A stretch of DNA of 64,000 bases from Coprosoma sp963660615. GTDB lineage: Bacteria; Bacillota_I; Bacilli_A; RF39; UBA660. The DNA is taken from NCBI GenBank assembly GCA_963660615.1, contig CAVKYE010000003.1, positions 42,464 through 106,463 on the forward strand. Reading direction: 5' to 3'. Of this stretch, positions 17,526-26,110 are shown piece by piece. The position numbers and the translations under genes are program-made. The stretch's first letter is position 1. The number at the start of each line of letters is the position of its first letter. A model generated the notes under the pieces. The model searched no databases and had not been told where the DNA came from. It saw nothing but the letters and a program-made list of their open reading frames with translations.

Positions 17526-18695
17526 ATGATTGTTAAGTGTGAGAGACTTGATGATAAGGGAAGAGGTATTGTTTATGTTTCTTCTAAAGTTACTTTTGTT
17601 CCTAATTTACTGCCGATGGAAGAAGCGGATATTTTGATTACTAAGTCTAAACGTAAATATAATGAAGGTAAGGTTTTAAGACTTTTGAAGGCATCTTGTT
17701 TTAGGGTTAATCCAGACTGTCCTTATTTGAATTGTGGTTGTCATTTGAAACATTTGGATTATAGCGAGCAGCTTAAGTATAAAACTAATAAGGTTAAGAA
17801 TATTCTTTTTAAGTTTGGTCATGATGTTTTTAATGTGAAAGATATTGTAAGTGCGGAGATTTGTAATTATCGTAATAAGGTTACTTTGAAGGTTTTTGAT
17901 GGTGTGGGTTATTATGAAAATGGTTCTAATAATTTTATTTGTATTTCTTCGTGTTTGATTGCGAGTCCTAGGATTAATGTGGTTATTAAGAGGCTTTCTT
18001 CTTTGAATCTTAATGGTGTAAGTGAGATTATTATTAAGGATTTTGAGGATGTGATGGTTGTTATTAAGGGTAGTATGGATGTTTCTTTGCTTAAGGATGT
18101 TTGTGATATTATTTTTATGGATGGTAAGCTTGTTTATGGAAAGGAATATACTAAAACTAATATAAATGGTTTTGATTTTATGGTTTCTAAGGATGCTTTT
18201 TTTCAGGTTAATAGGTTTTTAACGGAGAAGTTATATTCTAAGGCTTTGGAGTATGCTGGAAGTGGGGATATGGCTTTTGATTTGTACTGCGGAACTGGGA
18301 CGATTTCTTTGATGCTTAGTAAGAGTTTTAAGAAGGTTATTGGTATTGAACTTAATAAGGAGGCTGTTATTTGTGCTTTAGATAATAAGAGGATTAATAA
18401 TGTTTCTAATGCGGAGTTTATTTGTGGGGATGTTTCTTTGGAGATTCAAAAGATGGATGGATGTGCGGATGTGATTGTGGTGGATCCTCCTCGTAGTGGG
18501 TTAACTAAGGAAGGTATTAATAGTATTTTTAGAATTAGTCCTTCTAGGGTTGTTTATGTTTCTTGTGATCCTGTTACTTTGGCTAGGGATTTGAATATTT
18601 TGAAGGAATTTTATGATGTTATTGAGATTACGCCTTTTGATATGTTCCCACAAACTTATCATGTTGAAACAATTTGTATGTTAGAAAGAAAGTAA
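17526..18695 (+). CDS. rlmD: 23S rRNA (uracil-5-)-methyltransferase, RlmD/RumA family
   Basis: SAM-dependent m5U methyltransferase of the TrmA/RumA family. An N-terminal TRAM-like domain leads to the iron-sulfur cysteines near residue 65-73 (CPYLNCGC). The SAM site is FDLYCGTGTIS, the catalytic block VVDPPRSGL, and the catalytic Cys lies in VYVSCDP. The C-terminus DMFPQTYHVETICMLERK is typical. ATG 17526 has AGGAGGT 6 nt before it, so it is preferred to 17499. The 3' end of this gene is a known insertion site of integrative elements in Firmicutes (rum/rumA). A second, degraded copy of the tail lies at 19341-19382. Confidence 0.92.
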   Translation: MIVKCERLDDKGRGIVYVSSKVTFVPNLLPMEEADILITKSKRKYNEGKVLRLLKASCFRVNPDCPYLNCGCHLKHLDYSEQLKYKTNKVKNILFKFGHDVFNVKDIVSAEICNYRNKVTLKVFDGVGYYENGSNNFICISSCLIASPRINVVIKRLSSLNLNGVSEIIIKDFEDVMVVIKGSMDVSLLKDVCDIIFMDGKLVYGKEYTKTNINGFDFMVSKDAFFQVNRFLTEKLYSKALEYAGSGDMAFDLYCGTGTISLMLSKSFKKVIGIELNKEAVICALDNKRINNVSNAEFICGDVSLEIQKMDGCADVIVVDPPRSGLTKEGINSIFRISPSRVVYVSCDPVTLARDLNILKEFYDVIEITPFDMFPQTYHVETICMLERK

Positions 18696-18699
18696 TTAA

Positions 18700-18932
18700 A
18701 TGTTAGTAGTAGAGGTTGGTTTTAAATTAAATGAAAATCTATTAATTGAACATAATGCAATTAATAGATTTAATTGCAAAACACATGATATATATGGACT
18801 AATAAGAATCTTGATAATATGACAGAAAATGAAATGAAAAATTCTTGCATTAGATTAAGAATAACAGAAGGCTTTGGTGGTGTTGGCTTTTCTGGTGTAT
18901 CAAAAATTAGTTATAGATTTATAATTTTATAG
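18700..18932 (+). pseudogene. Degraded gene fragment directly after rlmD
   Basis: Two short frames, 18700-18822 (40 codons, ends YGLIRILII) and 18819-18932 (37 codons, with RITEGFGGVGFSG), read best as one gene with a base lost near 18809. Joining them gives ...THDIYGLIRNLDNMTENE.... It starts 5 nt after rlmD. I do not recognise the family. A-rich codons mark it as foreign. A remnant of an integrated element is the likeliest reading. Confidence 0.45.
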
Positions 18933-18955
18933 TAAATAAGGATAATTAAAAAGAA

Positions 18956-19282
18956 TTGACTTTAGATGAAGTTAATGAGTATATCAAAAAACTAGAAAGT
19001 AATGGATATGTTAAAGTTTTTGATACTTCCAAAATTGATTATCAATACTCTATTGGTGATATAAAGTCACGAATACAATTACAAGATATTGAAAATGTTG
19101 GTTTCTTGCTTTATTATGATAATCATGATTATTATGAATTATCTCTTGATGATCAAAGAAAGGCCTTGATAGATGAATTAAATAATTATGGATTTAATTT
19201 TAATTACGAAACATTAGGGTTAGATAAACTTAGAACATTATATTATAAAAAAGAGATGTATAGTAAAAATAAAAATGGTTAA
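18956..19282 (+). CDS. Hypothetical protein, 108 residues
   Basis: Begins with TTG (AAGGAT is 15 nt upstream, weak). Acidic, Tyr/Asp-rich, predicted mixed helix and strand, no membrane segment. Blocks such as EVNEYIKKLESNGYVKVFDT and LLYYDNHDYYELSLDDQ do not match a family I know. It may be the C-terminal piece of the broken gene just upstream, in a different frame. It belongs to the A-rich patch after rlmD. Whether it is expressed is doubtful. Confidence 0.45.
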   Translation: MTLDEVNEYIKKLESNGYVKVFDTSKIDYQYSIGDIKSRIQLQDIENVGFLLYYDNHDYYELSLDDQRKALIDELNNYGFNFNYETLGLDKLRTLYYKKEMYSKNKNG

Positions 19283-19340
19283 AGGTGATATGTTTTTTAG
19301 CCAGTATTCAGTAAAAGTATATGTTCCTTGACCAGTATCT

Positions 19341-19382
19341 AGGCGTGTGGAGAGTGTATATGTGTTAGAAAGAAGGAGATGA
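19341..19382 (+). pseudogene. Duplicated, degraded rlmD 3' end
   Basis: Reads RRVESVYVLERRR-stop, which lines up codon by codon with the true rlmD tail HVETICMLERK-stop. The 12 bases TGTTAGAAAGAA are identical at 18679-18690 and 19363-19374. The frame opens only from 19332, just after a TGA. This is what remains when an element integrates at the 3' end of a gene and brings its own copy of that end. The ribosome site of the next gene lies inside it. Confidence 0.5.
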
Positions 19383-19389
19383 TAAAAAG

Positions 19390-20406
19390 ATGGCAAAAGA
19401 TTTAATCGTAAGAAGTAGTAGTGCTGAGTTCTTAATATTTGAAAGACAAACTCATGATAAAGGAATTCAAGTTAGATTTGAAGATGGAGATTTATGGCTT
19501 ACTCAAAAAGCAATAGGTGAGCTATATAATTGTTCAACAGATAATGTTTCTTTACATTTAAAGAATATATATAATGCTTTTGAACTTGAGAAAAATTCAA
19601 CTGCCGAGAAATTCTCGATAGTTCAAAAAGAAGGAACCAGGGATGTCAAAAGAAATGTTCAATATTACAATTTGGACGCTGTAATATCCGTTGGCTATAG
19701 AGTTAACTCTGATAGAGCTATTCAATTTAGAAGATGGGCGACTTATATATTGAAGGAGTTCTCAAAAAAAGGCTATATAATAGATAAGAAAAGAATGGCA
19801 AATGGAGCGTTTTTTGATGAAGATTATTATGATTCATTACTTGCAGAAATAAGAGAAATAAGATTATCAGAAAGAAGGTTTTATCAAAAAGTTACTGATA
19901 TTTATGCAACAAGTGTGGATTATGATAAAAAGTCTCCTACAACAATTAAATTTTTTAAAAAAGTTCAAAATAAAATGCACTTCGCGGTATCAAAACAAAC
20001 TGTTGCTGAAATTATATATAACAGAGCTAATTCAGAAAAGGATCATATGGGTCTAACTTCCTGGAAAAACTCTCCTAATGGAAAAATTTTAGAAACAGAT
20101 GTAGTAATAGCTAAAAATTATTTATCTAAAGAGGAATTAGAAAGTTTAGAACTAATAGTATCAGCTTTTCTGGACTTAGCAGAAAATAGAGCAAAAAAAC
20201 ATATTCCAATGACAATGGAAGATTGGACTACAAGAATAGATAAATTTTTATTAGCAGATGATTTAGATATATTAAAAGATGCTGGTAAAATATCTCATGA
20301 AATTGCTTGTGATAAAGCATTAACTGAATTTGAAAAATATAGAATAAAGCAAGATAAATTATATAAATCAGATTTTGATTTATTATTAGAAGAAAGTGAT
20401 AAATAG
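19390..20406 (+). CDS. RhuM family protein
   Basis: A 338-residue member of the 'virulence RhuM' family (PF13310), widespread on genomic islands and prophages and often linked to restriction and defence genes; its molecular role is not established. Typical blocks: VRFEDGDLWLTQKAIGELY, VSLHLKNIY, GTRDVKRNVQYYNLDAVISVGYRVNS and FRRWATYILKEF. The N-terminal half resembles a phage antirepressor (Bro-N/KilA-like) DNA-binding region. AAGGAG precedes the start. It stands alone in the accessory patch after rlmD and is A-rich. Confidence 0.88.
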   Translation: MAKDLIVRSSSAEFLIFERQTHDKGIQVRFEDGDLWLTQKAIGELYNCSTDNVSLHLKNIYNAFELEKNSTAEKFSIVQKEGTRDVKRNVQYYNLDAVISVGYRVNSDRAIQFRRWATYILKEFSKKGYIIDKKRMANGAFFDEDYYDSLLAEIREIRLSERRFYQKVTDIYATSVDYDKKSPTTIKFFKKVQNKMHFAVSKQTVAEIIYNRANSEKDHMGLTSWKNSPNGKILETDVVIAKNYLSKEELESLELIVSAFLDLAENRAKKHIPMTMEDWTTRIDKFLLADDLDILKDAGKISHEIACDKALTEFEKYRIKQDKLYKSDFDLLLEESDK

Positions 20407-20770
20407 TTAAATAGCATAAAAAGTAAGATAAGTTAATATTTTAAGAGTAAGAGTAGAAGTAGGAAATTGATATATACATAATAAACATTAAACCATTAAG
20501 AGTGTTTATTATGTAGTAGTCAGTTATACCCAAACATATAAAAAGCAACTTTTCATAATTAGCAAACACATCACGTAGAGTGCGTGTCTTTGCTATGTTG
20601 TAAAACCCTTATAAAATAAGGCTTTTGTAAAATTTCAAATCTTAAAAATTTCACTTATTTTGATAAAAAAACGCAAAAAAGTCTAAAAAAAAGAATAACC
20701 TAGTTTGCGTATGGTATGTTTATATGTAGATATAGTTTGTATTATTTATGAAGAAATGGAGATGTGTATT
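20407..20770. other. Hairpin-rich gap between RhuM and HNH genes
   Basis: No gene seen. It holds three hairpins: a 13-bp perfect stem (20475-20487 with 20503-20515), a 14-bp imperfect stem with loop GTAGA (20561-20594), and a 10-bp stem with one mismatch (20602-20611 with 20617-20626). None has a proper T run on the + strand. Possible readings are the far end of the integrated element, a transfer origin remnant, or a structured RNA. Confidence 0.5.
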
Positions 20771-21571
20771 ATGGAACGAAAACAATTGAAATATTTAAAT
20801 GGGGTTTATTATACTGATATTGATATAACTACAGATGAATGGAAGGAAATGTTGGTGAATAAGGATATTTTTACTGTGGATTCTTTAAAAATGTTGAATT
20901 ATTGGTATGAACAGGCTGATTATATGGCAACGAGTAAAGAAATTATGGATAAGTATCAATTAAATTATAAATCAAGTCCTTTTAATGGTATTGTAATAGG
21001 ACTTGGTAAAAGAATAATTAAATATTTAAATCGTTTTGAAGTAATTGGAACTGATGGAAATAAGTCTTATTTTATATTGCCGTTTGAGGGGTGGCATGAA
21101 AATTTTGATTCTGGTGGTAGATTTGTTTGGAAAATTCGTTCGGAATTAGTTCAGGCTATTGAGGAATTAAATCTTTTTGAAGATGTTTCTGAAACTTATG
21201 ATGATGATTTGCAAAACATTGGAATAATTGAAAAAAGGGCTGAAGGGAAGGTTAAAGTTAGTTATACAACAAAGTATGAAAGGGATAAAAGAAATAGAAG
21301 GCTTGCAATAAAGTTGCATGGGACAAAATGTGAAATTTGTGGTTTTGATTTTGAAAAGGTTTATGGTGAAAGAGGTAAAGGATTTATTGAAGTCCATCAT
21401 ATAAAACCTTTATATGAAAATCAAAAAGAAGTTATTATAAATCCTGAAGAGGACCTTATTTGTGTTTGTTCTAATTGTCATAGAATGTTTCACCGAAAAA
21501 AGGATAGGGTTCCTACTCCGAAGGAATTAAAAAAAGAATTAGAAAGATTAAAAAATTTTGTAAATAATTAA
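20771..21571 (+). CDS. HNH endonuclease (McrA-like)
   Basis: 266 residues from ATG 20771, chosen for GGAG 8-9 nt upstream. The N-terminal two thirds resemble the recognition part of HNH restriction enzymes (ITTDEWKEML, GLGKRIIKYLNRF, WHENFDSGGRFVWKIR). The C-terminal HNH nuclease has zinc cysteine pairs CEICGF and CSNCHRMFH and the core VHHIKPL. Family knowledge suggests cleavage of modified DNA (McrA type), but the substrate is not visible here. No methyltransferase is nearby, consistent with a modification-dependent enzyme. Composition is intermediate between patch and core. Confidence 0.85.
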   Translation: MERKQLKYLNGVYYTDIDITTDEWKEMLVNKDIFTVDSLKMLNYWYEQADYMATSKEIMDKYQLNYKSSPFNGIVIGLGKRIIKYLNRFEVIGTDGNKSYFILPFEGWHENFDSGGRFVWKIRSELVQAIEELNLFEDVSETYDDDLQNIGIIEKRAEGKVKVSYTTKYERDKRNRRLAIKLHGTKCEICGFDFEKVYGERGKGFIEVHHIKPLYENQKEVIINPEEDLICVCSNCHRMFHRKKDRVPTPKELKKELERLKNFVNN

Positions 21572-21648
21572 TTTTGTTTTTAGTTGTTTACTTTTAGAAT
21601 AAGTAATTTGTTTTTGAAATTATATTGTTGATTTGGGATGTGTGATTT

Positions 21649-22281
21649 ATGAAAGAATTTTATTTGAAGTATTTGAATGAGAAATTTGATTTTAATTTGA
21701 GGACTATTGTTTCAATTTTTGCTTTATTAATTGTTGTCTCTGGGATGTTTGGATGGTTATATGAGTTTATTTTTTATTATTTTAATGGTGGCATGAAGGA
21801 GTTTTATTGGAGGGGAGGTAATTTTCTTCCTTGGATTAATATTTATGCGACTGGTTCTATTATGGTTTGTTTGCTTACTTATAGGTTTAGGAAAAGTCCT
21901 TTAGTTGTGTTTTTGATTAGTTTTATTTTTTGTGGTTTGCTTGAATATTTTTCTGGTCTTGGGGTTTATGTTTTTACTGGTGGTAATAGATATTGGGATT
22001 ATAATACGGAAATTCTTAATTTTGGAAATATTGATGGATTTGTTTGTCTTAGAAGTGTGATGTTTTTTGGACTTTCTAGTTTGTTTTTGATTTATGTTGT
22101 GTTGCCTTTGATTTTGTTTTTGGTGAGGCATATAGATGGGAGAGTATTTTTTTGGATTAGTATTTTGTTATGTTTGATTATTTTGACTGATGAGTTTTAT
22201 AATTTGGTTGTTGCGAGGATGTTTGATTTGCCTAGGGCCCGTGATGTTTATACTAGTTTGGGCGTTCCTTATGTTAGATAA
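21649..22281 (+). CDS. Membrane protein, CmpB-like (PF06541 family)
   Basis: A second member of the putative ABC-transporter type IV family in the window (see 7716). It keeps GWLYEFIFYYF, WRGGNFLPWINIYATGS, GLLEYFSGLGVYVFTGGNRYWDY and NIDGFVCLRS. 210 residues, about six hydrophobic segments. GGGATGTG precedes the ATG. Function unknown; single-gene unit. Confidence 0.7.
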   Translation: MKEFYLKYLNEKFDFNLRTIVSIFALLIVVSGMFGWLYEFIFYYFNGGMKEFYWRGGNFLPWINIYATGSIMVCLLTYRFRKSPLVVFLISFIFCGLLEYFSGLGVYVFTGGNRYWDYNTEILNFGNIDGFVCLRSVMFFGLSSLFLIYVVLPLILFLVRHIDGRVFFWISILLCLIILTDEFYNLVVARMFDLPRARDVYTSLGVPYVR

Positions 22282-22335
22282 TTTTTGTAAATTCCTATAA
22301 GTTTTTATTTACTTATAGGTTTTATTATGAATAGA

Positions 22336-22344
22336 TGTTATAAT
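22336..22344 (+). promoter_or_regulatory. Extended -10 element
   Basis: TGTTATAAT, 25 nt before the start of the ADP-ribosylglycohydrolase gene. Confidence 0.5.
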
Positions 22345-22369
22345 TATATAGTAGTTAGAAGGTAGATGT

Positions 22370-23863
22370 ATGATGAGACTTAAGAATAGTATTTTGGGCT
22401 TTGCGATTGGGGATGCGATGGGTGTTCCTTTGGAGTTTATGAAAAGAAGTGAGCTTATTTGTAATCCTGTTACGAAGATGCTTCCTAGTTCTATCTATAA
22501 TGTTCCTAAGGGAACTTGGTCTGATGATACTTCGATGACTTTGGCGACTATTGATTCTATTATTAGGTGTCATGGTATTGATTATAAGGATATGATGGAT
22601 AGATTTTGTAAGTGGCTTAATAAGAATAAGTATACGGCTACGGGAACGGTTTTTGATGTTGGTAAGACTGTTCGTGAGAGTTTGGTTAGGTATTATACTT
22701 TGAATGTTAGCCCTTTGGAGTGTGGGGGTAGGGATGAATATTCTAATGGGAATGGCTCTTTGATGAGGATGCTTCCTATTGCTTTGTATACTTATTATGG
22801 CTCTTTTGATGATGATGAGCTTTTTTCGGTGGTTAGGGATGTTTCTTCTTTGACTCATGCTCATGAGATTAGTGTTATGGGATGTTTTATATATGTTAAG
22901 TATGTTCATTTGCTTTTGTCAGGGTATGATAAGTATCAGGCTTATGAGAAACTTAGGAATCTTAATTATTATAAGTTTTCTATTGATACTAGGCGTCATT
23001 ATAAGAGGCTTTTGTCTACGGATATTAGTTTGCTTGATGTTGATTATATTAGTTCTACTGGTTATGTTCTTTCTAGTTTGGAGGCTTCTATTTGGGTTTT
23101 TTTGAATACGAATAGTTTTATGGAGGCTATTGTTGGGGCTATTAATTTGGGTGATGATACTGATACTATTGGGGCTATTGTTGGTTCTTTGGCTGGTCTT
23201 TGTTATGATGTTCCTATGGATTTGTTTAATGAGATGCAGAATAAGGGGTATTTGATGAAGATGGCTTCTAAGTTTGATGAGGAACTTCGTCTTAATATTT
23301 TAAAGTTTGATAATGTTTGTAAGGATAGATATGGAATTGTTAAGGGGAGTGATGTTGTTTTTTTGATGAAGACGGGAACTAAAGAGGATATTTATGGTTA
23401 TCATAATAAGTATTTAAAATTAGCTAAGCAGGTTAATTATAGGTATGGTGTTACGTCTATTGTTATAAATGGTTCTATGGATGTTCTTTCTGATTTGTCT
23501 TTTTTGGGGGAGTATGCTTTTAAGGATATTTATTTTATGGGTATGGGTAATGGCGCTATAAGTGCGATTCAGTGTGTTTATGATAATCCTTATATTAAAA
23601 GGATGCTGCTTATTAATGGGCCACTTACTAAGAATCTTCATAAGACTAAGATTGGGATTGAGAATTATAAGGGTGATTTGACGTTTGTTTATGGTGGTAA
23701 GGATCAATCGTGTGCTTTTTTACCACTTATTCAGGATTATTCGAAGATTAAAATTGTGGTTACTCCAGATCAGGATCATTATTTTTGTAAGGGGGATGAT
23801 ATTTTGTTTTTGCCTGATAAGTATTTATTTTATGATATGAAAAGGAAAGGGTCTACTTATTAG
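22370..23863 (+). CDS. ADP-ribosylglycohydrolase fused to an alpha/beta-hydrolase-like domain
   Basis: Residues 1 to about 310 are an ADP-ribosylglycohydrolase (DraG family), which removes ADP-ribose from proteins or other targets. Metal and substrate motifs are present: GFAIGDAMGVPLEF, GTWSDDTSMTLA, GNGSLMR and INLGDDTDTIGAIVGSLAG. The remaining 185 residues are unusual. They look like an alpha/beta-hydrolase fold with strands ITSIVING, KDIYFMGMGNGAIS, MLLINGP, LTFVYGGKDQS and the late DQDHYF. Where a nucleophile Ser would be expected in G-x-S-x-G there is Gly393, so this half is probably inactive or binds ligand. AGAAGG precedes the start. Confidence 0.85.
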   Translation: MMRLKNSILGFAIGDAMGVPLEFMKRSELICNPVTKMLPSSIYNVPKGTWSDDTSMTLATIDSIIRCHGIDYKDMMDRFCKWLNKNKYTATGTVFDVGKTVRESLVRYYTLNVSPLECGGRDEYSNGNGSLMRMLPIALYTYYGSFDDDELFSVVRDVSSLTHAHEISVMGCFIYVKYVHLLLSGYDKYQAYEKLRNLNYYKFSIDTRRHYKRLLSTDISLLDVDYISSTGYVLSSLEASIWVFLNTNSFMEAIVGAINLGDDTDTIGAIVGSLAGLCYDVPMDLFNEMQNKGYLMKMASKFDEELRLNILKFDNVCKDRYGIVKGSDVVFLMKTGTKEDIYGYHNKYLKLAKQVNYRYGVTSIVINGSMDVLSDLSFLGEYAFKDIYFMGMGNGAISAIQCVYDNPYIKRMLLINGPLTKNLHKTKIGIENYKGDLTFVYGGKDQSCAFLPLIQDYSKIKIVVTPDQDHYFCKGDDILFLPDKYLFYDMKRKGSTY

Positions 23864-24118
23864 TTTACGTTTTTGAAAATTTTGAGGGTTTATGTAGATT
23901 GTTACTTTTTAGGTACTATAAAACTCCACTTTTTGTGGAGCTTTTACAATTAACAATTGTTAATTGCTTTTTAGAAAGTAGAAAAATATTACTTGTCATT
24001 TAGCTAGGTCATCTAAATGATGGTTGTATACTTTACCTAAAGAGTAAAAATTTAGAAAAGTTTTTAAATGTTTTTATAAAAACTTTTCTGAGTACATTTT
24101 ACATGTTTTATATGTGCT

Positions 24119-24148
24119 AGTCAAATAATTTATTTTGGCTGTTTTTTT
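24119..24148 (+). terminator. Orphan terminator
   Basis: AGTCAAA/TTTGGCT stem with one G-T pair, 8-nt loop and TTTTTTT. No upstream coding frame ends here. Confidence 0.5.
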
Positions 24149-24262
24149 GTTTTGGTGTTTGTATTTTTTTGTTTTTTTGATTTTTTTATTGTTTGTTTTG
24201 ATGTTTTTGTAAAATGAGTGTTTTTTTGGTTTTAATATGGTGTTTTGTTTTGTTTTTGGGGA

Positions 24263-24288
24263 TAAAAAAAGAAATTTATAAAATTTCT
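24263..24288 (-). terminator. Terminator of the phosphoesterase gene
   Basis: An 8-bp stem with 3-nt loop at 24270-24288, followed on the minus strand by seven T. Confidence 0.75.
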
Positions 24289-24291
24289 AAA

Positions 24292-25164
24292 TTATTTGCT
24301 TAGTTTGTAGACGTTAAATGATGGCGTGTTGAAGAGTCTAAAGTTTATTAGGGATAAGCCTATACCGTTTGAGACATATAGGTCACTATTTTTTAGTTTG
24401 TAGTGTCCATCTGTGTATGTTTTGGCTCCATTTACTTTATATATTCCGCCGATGAATGGTATTTTTATAAAGCCTCCGTGGGAGTGACCGGCTAATATTA
24501 GGTCGTAAGGGTTTTCTTCTAGGTCATTTATGTAGTCTGGCTCATGCATGAGTAGTATTTTATAAATTGGTCCATTTTTTTCAAAGGTGTTTAGGTAATT
24601 TTGGTTTTTTTGATTTTTGTTTATGATTGATTCTTTGTCGTCAAAGCTACTTATTCCAGCTATCATCATGAAGTTATAACCGTTTTTGTAGATGGTGTCA
24701 TAGGTGTTGTTTAGGTCTATGAAACCGCCGTTTTTTATGATGGTGGTCCATTCGTCAAATTTGGTGTCGTGGTTTCCTTTGATTATATATTTTCCGCATA
24801 TTGCATCTATTTTGTCTAGTTCTTTGCTTATTTTTTCTACTTCTGTGTTTGTTAGTTTTGTATGTTTGTCTAGGAGGTCTCCGGTTATTGCGACGATGTC
24901 TGGGTTTTGTTTATTTATTTTTTTTACTAGTTTTTTTAGATCTTTTAGGTTAAAGTTTTTCCCATAATGGATGTCGCTTAGGTGAACTATTTTGAATCCA
25001 TCAAAGTTGTCTGTGATGTTTTGATTTGTTATTTTGTAATCGTTTACTTTTATTATTTTTGGTTCTATGTAGGTGGCGTATAGGTATAGAATTATTCCTA
25101 TTAGGATTAGTGATAGGATGAGTTTTAGTATTATGTGTCTTTTCTTTTTTGTTTTTTTTGCCAT
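24292..25164 (-). CDS. Membrane-anchored metallophosphoesterase (YkuE/YaeI-like)
   Basis: A calcineurin-type phosphoesterase with two metal ions. Motifs in order: DIHYGK, GDLLDKH, GNHDTK, MHEPD and AGHSHGG. A basic N-terminus (MAKKTKKKRH) and one membrane helix (residues 11-28) place the catalytic domain outside. Relatives act on UDP-diacylglucosamine or unknown phospho-lipids or nucleotides; the substrate here is not determined. 290 residues. It is followed on the same strand by its own terminator. Confidence 0.9.
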   Translation of the reverse strand: MAKKTKKKRHIILKLILSLILIGIILYLYATYIEPKIIKVNDYKITNQNITDNFDGFKIVHLSDIHYGKNFNLKDLKKLVKKINKQNPDIVAITGDLLDKHTKLTNTEVEKISKELDKIDAICGKYIIKGNHDTKFDEWTTIIKNGGFIDLNNTYDTIYKNGYNFMMIAGISSFDDKESIINKNQKNQNYLNTFEKNGPIYKILLMHEPDYINDLEENPYDLILAGHSHGGFIKIPFIGGIYKVNGAKTYTDGHYKLKNSDLYVSNGIGLSLINFRLFNTPSFNVYKLSK

Positions 25165-25201
25165 TTTTTCGCCTACCTTTATTATATAATATCATATCAT
25201 A

Positions 25202-25225
25202 AAAAAAAGAAAGACAAAAGTCTTT
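25202..25225 (-). terminator. Terminator of the CPBP protease gene
   Basis: AAAGAC/GTCTTT stem with 4-nt loop, followed on the minus strand by eight T after one C. Confidence 0.7.
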
Positions 25226-25235
25226 TGGTTTAAAT

Positions 25236-25940
25236 TTATGAAAGTATGAGTACTAGTAGTTGCATGCTCATTAGAATTCCGTTATGCATGAAGTGGAAGC
25301 CCATTGAGACGAATATGTTGTTGGTTTTTGCCATGATGTAGGCGAATGCTATTCCGCAACCGCTATAAGCTATTAGGTGTAAGAATATTAGGGGGTTGTT
25401 TAGGGTTCCTAGTAGGTGAAGGGATGCGAATATTAGTCCTGATGCGATTATGAATAGCCATTTGTTTTTAAATATGTTTCTAAAACTTAGTCTAAAGACG
25501 CTTTCTTCTAGGAGGGGAGCTAGGAAAACGGCTGATATATAGGTATAGAGGGGAAAGGTGTCAAACATGTCTCTGATTTCGGTTTCGTTGTTTGACATTT
25601 CACCGCCTAGAAAGGCTATTAGGTAATTCGCACTCATCATGGCTATGACACCTATTAAGTAGTATTTGAAGTTTTCTTTGAAGTATTTTAGGTGGTTTTG
25701 TTTGAGATCTATTAAGGCATTTTTATATTGCTTTTTAAATAATAATACGATAATTGCTATTACGATTATTTCTATTGATATGCTGTAGATTTCTTTGAAT
25801 GTGGTTGATAAATTAGCATAATTTATGTGTAATAAGTTAAAGGGTTCAGTTTTAAATAGACTGAATGCAAAGAATATTATTATTGCACTTATTCCTTTGA
25901 TTATGTTTATGTATCTTTCGTTTTTTTCATATGTGACCAT
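25236..25940 (-). CDS. CPBP family intramembrane metalloprotease
   Basis: A polytopic membrane protein of the CAAX/bacteriocin-processing (Abi, PF02517) family. The three motifs are present: LLEESVFRLSF (Glu-Glu and Arg), FASLHLLG (His) and MGFHFMHN (His, Asn). These support a glutamate intramembrane protease. About seven hydrophobic segments in 234 residues. Roles of relatives include bacteriocin immunity and membrane-protein processing; nothing nearby indicates which. Confidence 0.88.
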   Translation of the reverse strand: MVTYEKNERYINIIKGISAIIIFFAFSLFKTEPFNLLHINYANLSTTFKEIYSISIEIIVIAIIVLLFKKQYKNALIDLKQNHLKYFKENFKYYLIGVIAMMSANYLIAFLGGEMSNNETEIRDMFDTFPLYTYISAVFLAPLLEESVFRLSFRNIFKNKWLFIIASGLIFASLHLLGTLNNPLIFLHLIAYSGCGIAFAYIMAKTNNIFVSMGFHFMHNGILMSMQLLVLILS

Positions 25941-26035
25941 TTAATCATCTCCGTAACTATTATATCAGATTATTTGTTTTTTTAAACTTGAAATTTGTTA
26001 ATTTATAATTTATATTATATATAGTATGGTGGTGT

Positions 26036-26089
26036 GAATATGCAAAAAGGAATATTTTTGAGTATAAAGCCAAAGTTTACAGAAAAGAT
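26036..26089 (+). repeat. 54-bp direct repeat, copy 1
   Basis: Identical to 27866-27919. It includes a ribosome site, the ATG and first 16 codons of the ASCH gene whose full copy begins at 27870. The distance between copies is 1830 bp. Confidence 0.95.
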
Positions 26090-26093
26090 ATAG
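26040..26093 (+). pseudogene. Truncated 5' copy of the ASCH gene
   Basis: ATG 26040, preceded by GGTGGTG and an AT-rich promoter-like stretch (TATATTATATATAG), reads MQKGIFLSIKPKFTEKI and stops at TAG 26091-26093. The complete gene starts identically at 27870. So the promoter-proximal start of an ASCH gene was separated from its body by the 1.83 kb between the repeats. Confidence 0.75.
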
Positions 26094-26110
26094 TAAGGGG
26101 AATTTTAAAG

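Larger units (their letters stand above)
23864..24291. other. Structured 430-bp gap, possible small RNA
   Basis: No gene seen. In order: a CTCCAC/GTGGAG hairpin near 23928-23943, a 20-bp perfect palindrome CAATTAACAATTGTTAATTG near 23948-23967, a CATTTAG/CTAAATG hairpin near 23997-24019, a 13-bp perfect stem AGAAAAGTTTTTA near 24054-24089, and a 7-bp stem at 24119-24125/24134-24140 followed by seven T. The last looks like a + strand terminator without a gene before it, suggesting a non-coding RNA of roughly 150-200 nt. The rest (24150-24260) is T-rich with no feature. Confidence 0.4.

Noticed and set aside
20561..20594. Hairpin annotated outright as a conjugative transfer origin
   Set aside because: No relaxase gene in the window and only loose similarity to known nic regions; kept only as an unexplained structure.
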